64,000 nt of DNA, taken from NCBI RefSeq assembly GCF_020921035.1, contig NC_063155.1, positions 31,799,294 to 31,863,293 of the forward strand, in the 5' to 3' direction. The DNA comes from Rhodamnia argentea. Its lineage: Eukaryota > Streptophyta > Magnoliopsida > Myrtales > Myrtaceae. The position numbers were made by a program, and so were the translations under genes. Below are positions 11,688 through 24,463 of the stretch, one piece after another; the stretch's first letter is position 1, and the number at the start of each line of letters is the position of its first letter. The notes under the pieces were generated by a model. That model was not told the origin of the DNA, did no database searches, and worked only from the letters and a program-made list of their open reading frames with translations.

Positions 11688-14668
11688 CTACAATTTTATT
11701 CTTCTCAACCGAGTAGACTCTTCAGGGTCACGCAGTCCCCACACTTTAGTCTGCTGTTGCACTACCAATATCAAAGATCCGCATCTAAAATCTGCGGTTG
11801 CAAGAATGTTCCCAATCGTTCCCAAATCTGCGCTCTCGCTGCACTTCCTCAATTCTTGCATCAGTGTCGACTCTCCATGGCGTCTCCCGACCAGAATAAG
11901 GTCGTAACCATTCTCCATGCATCTTAACAATTTAATCACATCCGACGCGTCCGTGACCTCCTCCTCTTGGTAAGAAACCCGTTCGTATCTTTGGGCCTTG
12001 CTCCTGAAATCATTCAGGATATCACCATCAAGCATCTTACTCCTATCTGTGCCCCCTACTATATCCATTGAGCTGGAAAATCTTATAAGAGTAAGTAGCA
12101 CAATTGGGCGTTGCGACATTCGCCCAGCATATGCTAGTGCCTCTCTATCGTCTGCACCCCCGAAGAAGAGCACGGCGACTCTGTAATAAGAAGTCTCCAC
12201 ATAATTTGATCTAAAGTACTTCTGCCTACTGCTATGCTCTATTAAAATGCCGACTGAGCAAGGTGCCTTCTCCAGTACATTTTTGTTCAGTTGTCTAAAA
12301 GCATGACTCGTCTCTACTCTTCCCCAAGGCTTCCACTGCTTATGGAAAGGAATGATTATAAAGGTGATCCTCTTCTCTAAAGCTAGGGAACACACATCGT
12401 TGTGCATCGTCGAATAGGGCGAAACTCCCTTGTAGCAGTGCAGCACTAGACTGTCTTGATTTTTCTGCTCGAAATTCCTGAACACGCCAAAGATGCGCTC
12501 AGACTTGGTAGGGCCATCGGAGGACTTCTCACGTGGCGGGTGTGCTACCAGAATAGATGAAGCACGACCGACAAGCTTGACGAGGTGGAGGATACATAAA
12601 TTGATGGGGCTCTCTTTCGTGGGGTTCGAGGCGTTGAGGAGGCTTAAAGTCGCTGGAATGTTCTCTTCGTTGTGGATGCAAGCTAGAATGCGCAATTCTT
12701 CATTATGCCTGTTATGCAGAATAGTCCTCCTCTTGTAGGCGACAAATCTCCTTGAAGGATCATATAGAAGCTTCACGATGGGTGAGATAACTCCTGTTAC
12801 AACCACCACAGAGATAATCGCAGCGGCGAAGCATTCTTCATTCATGACCTGCACATCGATTGATATTTAAGAAAGCAAGGCAATGGCCTATATCAAAGTC
12901 TCATGAACGTCTAATCAACATGAATACAGTTGCACGCCTTTTTCTGCCGGGAAAATGTGAAGATTATGTCCCATATGCAAACTACAGTTCACTATATCAA
13001 TGGAAAAATACATATGGCCACTAAAGTGCATCATGAAGCAATTGCATCGAAGTGTCCCTGCCTATATGAAGGGAATAAAGAACTTACATCGGTCATCCTC
13101 CAGTGATTCAACATAGCAAGTTCTACAATGCCTTTCGAATTCATTATAAGACCGAGAGAAAGGGCGTCTCGAATCGGCATCCTCAAGAGGAGTGGGGGCA
13201 ATGTCGTCCCTACAAGCTTACCAACAAAAGCGACGAGAACAATTGATTGAATGGCGCCGACATTCTTTAGGGATTTTATGGCAAAGACATCCATTTTTAG
13301 TCCACTTGTGGTGAAGAACGTGGGCATTAGCAGTACTGAAACAAAACAGTCGAGCCTCTCCACTAGTGTAGCTCCCAAGGGTGGCCCGTCTGGTATAACC
13401 AGACCCAGAAGAAAGGATGCCAAGAAGGCACTTAAGCCAATTGTTTCTGCAATGAACCCACAGGACAGAAGGGCAACAACTGCTGCAGAAATATATATCT
13501 CTTTCACAGGTCTGCCTTCTGGAGTGCGTTGGATTGCCCACAAAGCAGCCGGACGGATTCCAAACACGATGAAACTCACGAGCAGCACCATTGAGAAGAA
13601 GGATCCAAAAGAGGTTCTCAATGATTTTGTGGTAGCTAAGTGCACCACATACTTGACTGACATAATGGACCAATGACAAACATCGCAGATTAATGAAGAT
13701 GCCGATGCTAGGCGTCCGATTTCTGAGTTGAGTATCTCGAGCTCGGCGAGAAAGCAAGCAATAACTGGAAAGGCTGTCATGGACTGCATAGCTACCAGCG
13801 AAGGAAGCGCCTTGGCTACGCCGTAATCCAAACTCAGGAACTGGTTGAGCATGAATGCCGTGAAGCCACTCAATGCGAATGGAAGAAAGAAGCCTAGGAC
13901 TCCAATGGCTAGTGTCCTTTTACCTGATTTCAGCACGACGGAAGGATCAGTCTTAACACCGATCAGGAAGATGAAGAGCATGAAACCGAACAGCGCGAAA
14001 GTGTCAAAGACACCTTTTCCTTTAGCTGGAAATACACTAGATGCAAACGTCGTGCGCCCGAGAATTGAAGGACCTAGCATGACGCCACCCTAGAGGAAGT
14101 AAATCATCAATCCCAATAAATTCAGAGCGTACGTTCATCATTAGCGTAAATGCACGTATTACTTATGACGTTTGTGAAAAGGAACAAGAAGGCAAAGCAG
14201 GACATGACGGTCGAGGTAATGCATAACAGAGGGAAAGTTCAAGAGACAAAACAATGACGCAGATCTTCTCTACCTCTCTTTTGTCCTTGGGCAAAGAGCA
14301 GAAAGAAGGAAGAGACTTGAACATCCAATCAAAGCTAAGAAGCTAAAAGAAGATGAAATCCAAATAAAAGGGAAATCACGGAAGCTTACCAGAATATGAG
14401 AAACAACGGAGGGTTGGCCAAAGGGCTTGAGAAGACCATAGAGGGAACGACTGAAGATGGAGATGAGGGAGAGCTGCATCATGAGGAGAGGGACGGAGAA
14501 TGCAAAAGGGTCATCTCCAAACCAAATTCCCCTGGAGTTGATCTTACCAACAAGTTGACACGTATAAGACACGCCATCGTCGTCCTGATCATCATCGCCT
14601 TCTTGCTGATCAGCCAGTTCTCCCAGGAATTGAACCACCAATCTCCTACCAAGCTTGCTTCGTATCAT
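11688..14668 (-). CDS. Cation/H+ antiporter, CHX family
   Basis: Three exons read cleanly: 14668-14390, 14089-13088, 12848-11688, all GT-AG and phase 0, giving about 813 residues (family usually 780-870). Exon 1 has the GIWFGDDPFAFSVPLLMMQLSLI entry helix and KPFGQPSVVSHIL. Exon 2 continues GGVMLGPSILGR and carries the Na+/H+ exchanger core of about ten membrane helices, ending MNSKGIVELAMLNHWRMTD. Exon 3 starts VMNEECFAAAIISV and holds the soluble C-terminal regulatory part with nucleotide-binding-like repeats (SILVAHPPREKS, VAVLFFGGADDREALAYAGRM, YDLILVGRRHGE). Known role: endomembrane or plasma-membrane K+(Na+)/H+ exchange and pH homeostasis; many members are pollen-expressed. The start was chosen at MIRSKLGRR. 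An in-frame ATG at 14818 would add 50 residues including a Ser-Leu run encoded by the GA repeat, which I judge to be leader. Closest subgroup looks CHX14/15-like, not proven. Confidence 0.9.
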
Positions 14669-14772
14669 GGTCCCGGCGACAATGGTGGGAGGAAAATGTT
14701 TGTCGGAAGCGTTTGAGATATGTGCAGAAAATGATTGGAGAAGGAGAACGTTTCTTTGAACGGATGGAGGGA

Positions 14773-14775
<3 letters not shown>

Positions 14776-14810
<35 letters not shown>
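14776..14810. repeat. (GA)n microsatellite in the CHX 5' leader
   Basis: About 17 GA units (CT in the transcript sense), 108 bases upstream of the preferred CHX start. If the upstream in-frame ATG 14818 were used, the tract would encode an alternating Ser-Leu peptide. Confidence 0.95.
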
Positions 14811-14813
<3 letters not shown>

Positions 14814-14969
14814 CTCATATTGAAGGCAACTAATTATAAGCAACGTAATGTCCCGTCCTCCATTGCACTCTCAGAGTCAGAGGTCAGATAACAGCATCCC
14901 ACATTTGCCAAAATATTTCTTTTTGTTCAACTAATTACAAATGTCAATGTCAGAACCTTATTCAAGAAT

Positions 14970-15485
14970 TTAGAAAAATTTCAAATAATGACATGAAGTA
15001 TCCTCACTTTTTTAAATAAGGACTAGAAATAAATCTTGTTTCAAATAAGAATATGAAGTGTTCTCATTTTCTAAAAAAAAAGTCATGATCAAGACATTCA
15101 CCACCTTGATTTTTTTTCCCTTCTTTTCCTTTTTTTTTTTTTCATTTTCTTTTCGCTGCTAGCCGATCTCAAGCGATGTCTAGCCACTAACGAGGGCTGC
15201 CCTCACCTGTGGTGGTTGAGGCAAGGCCTCCCTTGACGGCCGTGAGGGATGGCCTCACTTATGCAAGCCCCTCACCTGGTTTGGTGAGGGTAGCTAGGCC
15301 TTCGCCGGCTGCCTACAAAGAAAACAATGGGAAATAAAGAAAAGGAAGAAGGAAAAAAAAAAAAAAAAAAAAAGCAAACGACAATAATGTCGTTGGCCGG
15401 ACCCTTCTTTTGAAACAATGACGATAGTTTTAACTATTATTTGAGAAAATAAAAGGCACTCCAAGCTCTTATTTAGAATCTTTCT
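14970..15485. mobile_element. Foldback MITE, second family
   Basis: The left arm reads TTTCAAATAATGACATGAAG; the reverse complement of the right arm reads TTCTAAATAAGAGCTTGGAG followed by TCTCAAATAATAG. The core (15160-15310) is GC-rich with repeated GAGGG/CCTCACC words, flanked by T- and A-tracts. A related copy lies near 46868-47180. The ends are approximate and no target duplication was identified. Confidence 0.55.
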
Positions 15486-16305
15486 TGTATATACTCATTT
15501 AAAGTTGCTCGTTGGATTAGTTTTGTCCATCGACAAGGGGATTAAGCATCTCTCCGATCCAGGAAAGCGCCTCCGGACACTCATATCAAATATGTTACAA
15601 ATCAATGTGATAAAGTGGTCCCTTCAAAGATTTAGAAAATATTTTTTTCAAAAAATGATCCTTTGTATTGTTTCAAATAATTAGCGGATGAAAAGTGTTT
15701 TTGTTATCTATAACTAAAATATTTTCGTGAACAGTGAAATATTTTTTCATTAATTCACTTTCCAAGCAATATAAGTTATTATTTTTAAGAAAATATTTTC
15801 CCAACTATTCCTTTTCAGCGAAACAAACGAAGCCTAAGGTTTCGTTGGTATAGCTTTTGCGAAAATGTAAAGGATTTAGATTGAATAGGTTTTCAGAAAT
15901 GTAAATAGTGTAATATAAAAGTGTGTTGAGAAGCAATTTTGGCTTAAATGTTGTTTGGAACCAACGACACTCCTAAAGGACTTTTCCTCCTCCTTCTTCT
16001 TATTTTTTTTTTAAAGAAAAAACTTAAAACCTCGGCAAAAGACTTAGGCTGTCGACGAACCAAATTTAGCCAAATGTGGCACCGATGGCCCTATTCTTAA
16101 GTCGTACAACTTCATGCAAGGGCCACATGTGGCCACACGACCCTAGGTAACTGTCATGCTACCCCAAGCCGCTTCGCCTAAGGACGACGACCTTAGGTGA
16201 GGCTCATTGGCACTTAGACCTGGTGTCCCCTATGATGTGGTCAGTGGTGAGGGCATTTCCCAAATTTAGAAAATCTAGCAAGGGCAAAATTGAAAAAAAG
16301 GAACC
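15486..16305. other. Intergenic, repeat-like AT-rich DNA
   Basis: 15600-15835 is rich in AAAATATTTT-type words with an inverted character, resembling a degraded MITE. 16020-16260 is GC-richer and also repeat-like. No coding signal was seen. Confidence 0.35.

Positions 16306-16350
<45 letters not shown>
16306..16350. repeat. Compound (CA)n(TA)n microsatellite
   Basis: CA units from 16306 run into AT units from about 16325 to 16350. Confidence 0.95.
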
Positions 16351-16355
<5 letters not shown>

Positions 16356-17534
16356 CATTCTTAAAATGCTAAAGCACAGAGCTCCTAGGGACTTGTTTTG
16401 GGCCAAGAGACTTTAGAGGGCTTTGGAAATACCCCCAAAGCTCTAAAGAAAAAAAAGAAAAAGAAATAATATGTCAAATGCCTTAGCATTGGGCCAAGGG
16501 CATTTAGAGGCCCAAAGGGGTATAGGAAAGCCAATTGCCAAGTGCGGCCTAAAAGAAATTCAACAATGTAGCTGTGGGGGGACGATGTGACATACAAATT
16601 CTAAATGAAGGGGACTAATTGGTGATTAACAAACAGATGAGGAGAGCCAGGCCAGGGGAGCAGGGTAGTTGGCCTTTTAGTGGGGCCCTTCCATTTATAG
16701 ATATGTATGGACCAAAGCCTGTTCATATTTCTCGTCATCTTTTAAACTCTGCTTACCACCGCTGATGGAAAGCCCAGCCTTTGGCTTTGGCTTTGACTTT
16801 GACTCGGGGACACGAATCTGTCCCGATGATCTATCTGATCTCGACCGAGAGCGTGAGATTATCTAATATAATTTTAGCTGAGAGTATCATTTCAACCCTC
16901 CCGCTACTTTAATAGAATAGAGATTCTCTCTTTTTTTTGGTTCCCCCGGAGATGGATGGATGGATGGATGGGTGGGGGGGCCCTACCAGCACCCACCCAC
17001 CCATCTAGAAACTCTCTCTCGTACACGACATTGTGCCATGCCACACGGTTGACCCACGACCGACTTACGCTGCAAGTAACACCCGCAAGCGAAGCGAGAC
17101 AAGCGAGCTCCCATCTTTGACTTTTTCAACCCCCCCATGGGTGCGTGGGACCCCATAAGTAGAAGAAGATATTTTGTACGCGCTTTTAGTGACGACATCC
17201 AAAATCTCTCTTGACCACTCAGTGGCACACAACAGAGGACTGTGGTACGGTGACGTGCCACCAATCGAATTATTTCTCACGATTCGTTTTGCAATTCATT
17301 CAAGCTCAGAAAGACAAAGAGAGCAATCCCCAAACCGGACGAAATATACATGCTCCTCCCTAGCATCTTTTTTAACCGTATTACAAAGAAACGAATTCTA
17401 CAACCGACAAACACAGATGTAATAATAAATCAAATCAAATCAAATGAACCACTGATCCCCTCCTCCTCCTCCCAGTTTTCAACAATGCTTGGATTCCCCT
17501 GTGATCCTGACCTTGAGTAGAAGAAATTGATCTT
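16351..17534. other. Intergenic; 3' flank of the WRKY gene
   Basis: It contains a GATG tandem tract (about 16951-16970). No gene was seen. The final 150 bases, with AAATC repeats near 17427-17443, are the WRKY 3' region. Confidence 0.4.
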
Positions 17535-19730
17535 TCAATAATTTCGGCATAGCAATGATTCCAGGAACATCTCATCCCTCGGTTCCTCCTTTGCTCTACC
17601 AAAAATGTTATCACCATCCGGAGACTGATTCAGGAAAGACCCCACTGAACTCCCCAATCCTGGAAATCCAAAGCTCCCCGGACTCTGTAACATCTCCAGC
17701 GTGAACGGCGATGCTTGTTGCCCTTCCGCCGACGACGACGACGACAACGATGGTACCCTGTAGTTGCTGCTGGGAGGACTTGGCCCATTGTTGTTTGAAG
17801 GATTTGTAAAGGCCAACGGCCTGACCGATGCGGCCAAACTGTTGTTGCCATTGCTGTTGTCCGGCATGGGCAAAGCCCTATTGGCGGCGCCGCTGCTCCC
17901 GCGGGCTGCAGGAACATCGTGGTTATGCTTTCCTTCATAAGTAGTGATCACTGCCCTTAGATCATGGGATGCTCTCTCCACGTGCTTGCGCACTGGACAG
18001 CCTGGGCTGGTGCACTTGTAGTAGCTCCTACATGCCACATCATCAATGTATATAACAAAGATCAGACAAAAAGGCTTCGCCTTGTCTCGAATACCATTTA
18101 GCAGATATATTAAGTATTGTCGCACGGTTCACTTATGGAATGAATGGCAACTAACTATCCTATTAACTGGAATGTGGATTAGGCTACATGTTAAAAATAT
18201 ACGGGAAATGCGTTTACCTTGGATTCGGATTTCCTTTGACCACCTTCTGCCCATATTTCCTCCAACGATATCCATCATCAAGAATATCGATGTCACTGGT
18301 GGTTTGGACTACTACTCTGGGTTCTCTCACCGTTCTGCTCCCTGGAGCTAAAATCCCTTCACTCCCACCTTCCTGCTTCCTGTAAAAGGCGCATAGTTAA
18401 GGGATCAAATGAATCAGGGACTGCGGAGCAGATTCAAACCATCCAATTGTTACATAACAAATTTCAATTTGCACACAAACTCCATCCGGCCAGGAGCTTA
18501 CCATCTTTTGGCATCCGGTTCATCTTCGTCGTCGAACTCATCCCCTGCCGATTTACTTTTCTGAGAGCCCTGCTCATATTCGTCGTCAGCGACCGAAAGG
18601 GAAGAGTTTTCTGGGGTTGCAGCAGCGTCGACTTGGGAGGAGCCATGCGCGGGAAAAGCGGGGTCATGGATTTCAGGGGCGGCAGGATTATGGGACTGGA
18701 TTGCAAGAGACGGCACGGAGGAGGCGGAGGAGGACGATCTTCGGGTGGACTGGGGCTTAGGGTGGTTATGGCTTCCCTTGTAGACAATCTCGGTGATCTG
18801 TCCATCCAGAGACCTCTCGACCTTCTTCTTGGTAGGGCAATTAGGGTGAGTGCACTTGTAATAGCTTCTGGGGTTTTCACTCCCCTTCACTTGCTTCTGG
18901 CCGTATTTCCTCCAATTGTAGCCATCGTCTGATTTCCTCTGCTCTCGGATGGGCTGAGGCTGAGGCTGGGACTCATAATTGTCGTAATTGGCGTTGGTCT
19001 GGATGGTAGCGATCTCAGGGGAGAAGGTGTGGAATGGATTGAGTTCGGATTTCACCGTGGTCTCGTCAGAAGGACGGGAATCATCTTGTTTGATGGAGAT
19101 CCAGGCTAGCTGCTGCTGCTGCTGCAAAATTCAGACGACAACTCTTTGAGTGATAATCGCAAACAAACGGAAGGGGGATGAGCGTATAAGGGAAGTGGAG
19201 ACATACATGCTGCTTGGCGTTGGTGTGCAAAGTGAAGGGAGAGCCATTTGTGTCTTCCCGTTTAGGGATCTGCTGGTAAGCGTCGGAGGACTTGCTCGTC
19301 CAATTGAAGGAGGAATGAAGCGGGAAAGCTCCAGTCGTTGGGGAGGGCAAAATCTAAAATCCAACGTCCAAAGAAAAAAGGAAAGAATGAGCCACAGCAA
19401 AATAGGAACAACAAAGGAATGGATCACAGGTGAATACGGGGGGACAGACAAATAAAGTTAAAATAAAAAAGAGAGAAGGGAAGATACGTTGGAAGAGTTG
19501 AGGAGAACAGGGGAGTCCAAGAGCTCGGCAGGGCTGAGACCAGGGGGGATGGCGAAGAAGGAAGAAGAGAGAGGGGAGATGGGGATGGAAGGAGGGGGGA
19601 TGGACTTGAACTTGGGGACCCCAGAGCCACGGCGAGGGCCGTCCTCCAGTTCGGAGGAGAGGAGGGTTGAGAAGGAGAAAGAGTTTGCTCGAGGGTCCAA
19701 GCTCCCCATGCGGGCCGACGGTGAGGCCAT
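17535..19730 (-). CDS. Group I WRKY transcription factor, WRKY33-like
   Basis: Five exons: 19730-19488, 19353-19207, 19121-18502, 18379-18218 and 18027-17535 (GT-AG), 554 residues. Exon 1-2 carries the Ser-Pro cluster SPISPLSS...[18 protein letters not shown] and [10 protein letters not shown], the MAP-kinase phosphorylation zone of WRKY33-type proteins. The first WRKYGQK is at residues 200-206 with zinc ligands KCTHPNC...HNH; the second is at 376-382 with KCTSPGC...HNH. The C-terminal domain is interrupted by an intron after NPNPR, the conserved R-type WRKY intron. A GlnGln run opens exon 3. Known role: nuclear W-box (TTGAC) binding activator in immunity to necrotrophs, camalexin-type metabolism and abiotic stress. 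Two W-boxes lie in its own upstream region (20016-20038), compatible with the autoregulation known for WRKY33. Orthology to WRKY33 rather than WRKY24/25/26 is likely but not tested. Confidence 0.93.
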
Positions 19731-20015
19731 CGTTTCCAACAGAAGAATGAAAGCAGGGGAAACCAAAGTGGGTTAGGGTTCGGTTGGCTTCTCTTATCTT
19801 ATCTTCTCTTCTCTCCTGTGAGAGAGAGACAGAGAGAGAGGTTGATGATGGAGGGAGGCAGGGGAGGAAGAAGAGAAAATGGTCACGTATTGCGCAAGGC
19901 TTACTGTTTTGCTTTGGGCGCCCACTGACCCTATACGAGGAGAGAGGAGGCATCTTCTTCGAAGCTGGACCGGGGGGGAGGAGTGCCAGAAAAGAAGAAA
20001 AAGAAAAAATGTTAT

Positions 20016-20038
20016 GGTCAAACCTCGTGGGTTTGACT
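20016..20038. promoter_or_regulatory. Inverted pair of W-boxes upstream of the WRKY gene
   Basis: GGTCAA (20016-20021, the complement of TTGACC) and TTTGACT (20032-20038) flank a 10-base spacer about 290-310 bases upstream of the WRKY start. TTGAC[C/T] is the WRKY target core. Confidence 0.6.
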
Positions 20039-20071
20039 GAAGGGCGGGGCGGCTGACGACGCTGTGGGTGT

Positions 20072-20098
<27 letters not shown>
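20072..20098. repeat. (TC)n microsatellite upstream of the WRKY gene
   Basis: About 13 TC units, reading GA in the sense of the WRKY transcript, roughly 340-370 bases upstream of its start. Confidence 0.95.
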
Positions 20099-20102
<4 letters not shown>

Positions 20103-21025
20103 ATCTCTCATAGTTTTATCTTGTAAATTCTGATTACCATATATACGAACGGTGGCGATGTGCCCCGCCTTCAACATCCCTCCTCTCCTTTTCCAATCTC
20201 TGCTAAAAGTCGATGAACAATATCATCAAAACTCATTTAAGGTCTCGTGTTGATTTCTTTCCAAGCAAAGCCCCACAATCCAACCACCGTATAGCAAAGG
20301 TCGAAGAACGACGTACAATTGCATACTAAGGATGTAGAGAAAGGCCCGGGTTCCTCAAATTCCCAGATCCAACATGCCAAGCGGCAAGCCCCCTTCTTCC
20401 CACCTCATCTAATAAAATATATTTGCCCAATTTGGTTATCATATGCCGGTTCCATCCATCGTTATTAGCCTTACCCTGTTGGTTGTAATTGTAGCTGCCA
20501 AATGGGCATCCGGCAATTAAAAGCATCAGTAAAGACATTATCAGATGGAGGCGTCATCGTTTTTGGATATATATACACCTCCTCGTTTTGAAGGCGAGAT
20601 ATCCACACCACACCCCACAACAAATTTTACCCCTTTTACATATTTACCCGTACGGTTCTGCTCGAAATACGCCTCCTGACATCCCCCCATTGGAGGAAAT
20701 TCAAGCATTTATCTGCAATCGGCCAGATACGGGGGACGAACATGGTTTACATTTTTAACATTTCCGCATAAGTTCTTCGAAAAGGTAAAGACTGAGTTCC
20801 TCAACGTAGCTCCTTTCTAAAACACAAAGGACATCATTTGATACTGACTTAAAAAAAAAGACTGACATGAAACGATCCCTTTTACTCTCCTCGTTCTACA
20901 ATTCTTCCCTTCTTCAACGGGAAGCAGATCCCCCAACTAATTATACACGGTATGCACCAAAATCCAACCTGTAGCAAGTTCTCAGAAGATAACGCAAACT
21001 CAATCCAGAAGTTGGTCTAAATCCC

Positions 21026-24000
21026 TTACTTTTTAGCAAAACTGATGGCCATGGGGTTCTGAGCTGTGATTTTGAAGCCCTGGAGGTGCTGCATGGCCAT
21101 GCCTGCCTGCACGTCGTCTTCATACTCTACAAAAGCAATACCAGGCTTTGCTTCAACCATTCTCACTTCCTTAAATCCTGGATATTGCACAAACAGCAAC
21201 TGCAACATCTGACTTGTCGTTTCAACAGGCAAATTCTGAACAAACAATATATTGTTCGGTGCTGTCTCTTGTGAACCGGCAGTTCCAGGTCGATAAGAGA
21301 CCTGCATACAAGAAATGGGGAGAACATAATGCATGCCCCCGTGACATATTGCTAGCTGATTACCAACAAGTTGATCCTGCTTGAAAACTACTGAGCCTAC
21401 ATAAATAAACAAAAAACTAGCAGAACCATTATGTAGAGAACATACTGTTGGCCCCCCATTAGCTTCAGCAGCGGAACCATTTGCCGTATGTGTTTCTTCA
21501 GTACGGCGCTTTCTTTCAGCTGGACAACCACAATTAAATCAACAATAGACAAATGTATGATCGAGAAAAGAAGAATACCCGCTGCTTGGACAATTGTAAA
21601 CTAAGTTGAGATCATGAAACCTACTATCTGAAAGTCAAACATAGGACCTAGAAATCAGTGAATACGAGGAAGAGAAAAGACTGGAACATGCAAAGCAGCA
21701 AAACTTGGTGCGTACAAGTAGGTCCACATGCATAAGTGCACCTACAGATCGAATGCACACACATGCACGTCTCACCATTCTTATATGGCAAATAAAGAAT
21801 CATGATTGCAGAAGGCAGTGTCATCCCATTTAGTGTTAGGAGCAATGTTTTGATGGCCATAAATCAAAACAAACACGCTCAATTTGCCAATGATACCAAA
21901 TGCAGAACTTGCAAATGATGTTCTAATGAAAAAGAATGCATAAACATAAAAAATGGAGCATTATAAAAAGCATCTCAAATTTACAATTTGGTTTAAGGTC
22001 ACACCTCTAATTTAGAAAATGTCAAATAAGCAGCTGAAAAAAAAAAAAAAATAACAAGGTGAAAACTGCAGTGGGTAACCCATATATAAAAATACTATTG
22101 CACAACCACGACGACCACTCTCATTAGCAAAAAAGCAGAATAATCAGTGGATCAACAAATCACTAACAATGAAGGTGAAGCTGACTGTGTAACCATCCAT
22201 TTGAAAAGCTTAAGCCGTTAGAGAATTATGTGAAATACTATAAACTCAACACTCCTCATTACAAAAAAGTTGTAGTATGACAAGCCCTTAAGCATTAAAT
22301 CTGAAACATGTGGGTAAGATAATTCTTAGAACCTATCACCTGTACACAAAGGGTAACCAATAATTGGCTGATGGGGTTGTGAGAAACTGAAATGCTTCTC
22401 ATGCCGAGCGAAGTGGAGTAGGCAACTATTTCATCTTAAATTTTTAAGCTTTTAGAGACCAGTTTGAAAAGTCATTGTTAGCTCAAGAGGAAACATCATA
22501 GAAAAGCCCATTGCGTACTACACTTAGAAAGCACAAAGTGAGCAAAAGGTAGGCCTTCAAGCTTCCGATTTGCACTATTAAAATATAAATACAACAATTT
22601 AGTTCAGAATACATTCTCTCACCTTTTTCTTCTTGCTTCTTCTTCTTTTCCCTTACGACGTAAGTACCATCTGCTTTAGCAATGCAATCAGACTTTTCTT
22701 TGGCATATTGTATTCTCTGTGGAAGCATGATGATTACAAATTTCTAAATCAAGTTGATAGCTAAAAAAAACCAAAAATGGGTGACATAATTTACACATCC
22801 TAGCAAAGAAAAACTTTCCATGGGATGTTTATTACACTTGTGACCGTTAAGGTAGGATGTCTTACTTCTGCATCACATGAAATAACAGGAAAATGCAGAA
22901 ATGAAATTAAATTTAGTAAAATAAACATATTAAGGAAAAGGAATCATTCAAGTTTGAGGGTTGTTCAATGAAACTGCAGATCCAAAACAAAGAAAACACA
23001 CTTCTTGAGTGGAATTAATCGAGTTCCCTATCCTTCTATGATAATTCTAATGGTAGACAAAACTTCACTTGTCTGCATGATGGGATATGAAGGTGCACAG
23101 CCTCAGCATAACAATCGCTTCACTATATAATCCACAACAAGGGATGAAAATAGTATCGAATGCTACAGAATAGTTGCTAACGACTAGGGTCAAACTAGGA
23201 CGGTTTCAATGTGTATGGGATCCACATCACCGAGTTTCAGCCACAAAGAAATGCTAGTGTCAGCTACCTGCTTACTCCTATATCTGGGTTATGGACCAGC
23301 TATGAAGCGGAAACTTACTCGGGGACAGCCTTATGGTATGATTCACGTAGTTGATGCATAAAGTAATCCAAATTTAGAGTCTGAGTCTAGCAAACAAAAG
23401 TTTTTGCACAAGAGGCGTGGCATTTTTTCTTTTTTCACAAATAAAACGTATCGGCAACCAGTTTTTGCTATGCTACTTTTAGTTGTTAATGAGTTATGCT
23501 GATATAATTCTCTGAACAACAAAATCTGGCAAGGAAGAGCTGAAACCTGAAACATCCTACACAGAATGTTGGTTAAAAAGGGGATGTGTCGTCAAACAGC
23601 TAGGTTGCCATAGTTCCTAAGCATCCCAAGCAACACACAAGTATGTGCAAGGTGTCGATGCAAGAAAAGCTCCAACATGATGTGCTATGACATACCATAG
23701 GCTTATCGTAGAACGGGAAGTTTTGCATTTGGCGCACAGCATTACTGGCAGCAGTCACTTCACTGAAAGCAACCCATGCTTGTCCTCTAAGCTTTGGGGT
23801 CTTCAGGGCTACAACATCCAGAATTCTGCCATACTGAGAGAAGAGGCAATAAAGGGATCTCTTCAATTCTGCCAAAGTAAACAAAGACCGATCACCAAAA
23901 CCAAGCATACCCATGGTGTTAAATGATTTGTCGAACACACAATCGAAATGTCATACATTTAAAATCTAGAAAGGTTATTCTGAGTCAACTGAAAAGTGAA

Positions 24001-24463
24001 CTCCTTTGGATAGATTTTAAATATTCATCCCGAGTCAAAAAACTTTCCTCTAGTCTACACTATCGTGATTGTTGAACATTCCGAAGCAACTAATCTAACG
24101 AGTTGTCTTCTACCCAGAAAGCGCCCTATCCACCAAATGATCATTAGGGCAATGAGGTGACAACATTCTGTCGCTCAGGATGTCACCATGAGGCTAACAG
24201 AGATTACAAGCTCAACTAAACTTGCAGTAACAACAGACCTGGCTCAGCTGAAAAGAAGTCGATCAAGTTAAGAAATCAAACCAGTTTCGAGCACGAGAAG
24301 TACGTAGCTGTGTTCGGGCATTTTATAGAGTCAGTTCAATCCGCAGGAAGCAATACAGCGAGAAGAAAAGGATGGTTCAGAATGGGTCACCTTCTTTCTT
24401 GACCTTTTCGTTAAGATTCTTGATGTATATGGTTTGATTCGGTGGTATGTCCCCCGAAAGCAT
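21026..24463 (-). CDS. U2B'': U2 small nuclear ribonucleoprotein B''
   Basis: Five exons: 24463-24391, 23868-23696, 22716-22623, 21519-21446 and 21301-21026, all GT-AG with matching phases, 229 residues (Arabidopsis protein is about 230). The N-terminal RRM begins [33 protein letters not shown] and includes RGQAWVAF (RNP1-like) and [21 protein letters not shown], diagnostic of the U1A/U2B'' family. The linker is a basic KKKKQEEK stretch, a possible nuclear localisation signal. The C-terminal RRM runs [24 protein letters not shown] to the terminal FAKK. Known role: with U2A' binds stem-loop IV of U2 snRNA in the spliceosome. It is head to head with mS29, 349 bases between start codons. Confidence 0.95.

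Larger units (their letters stand above)
19731..21025. other. WRKY upstream region and U2B'' 3' flank
   Basis: 19731-20200 is the presumed WRKY leader and promoter, with a TC tract and two W-boxes. 20200-21025 shows nothing beyond the 3' side of the U2B'' gene. Confidence 0.5.

Noticed and set aside
18447-18932. 161-codon plus-strand frame over the WRKY gene
   Set aside because: Antisense to WRKY exon 3; the glycine/arginine-rich translation mirrors the Ser/Pro coding of the true strand.
19354-19953. 199-codon frame overlapping WRKY exon 1 in another frame
   Set aside because: It crosses exon 1, intron 1 and the leader of the WRKY gene out of frame, with Pro/Ser low-complexity translation.
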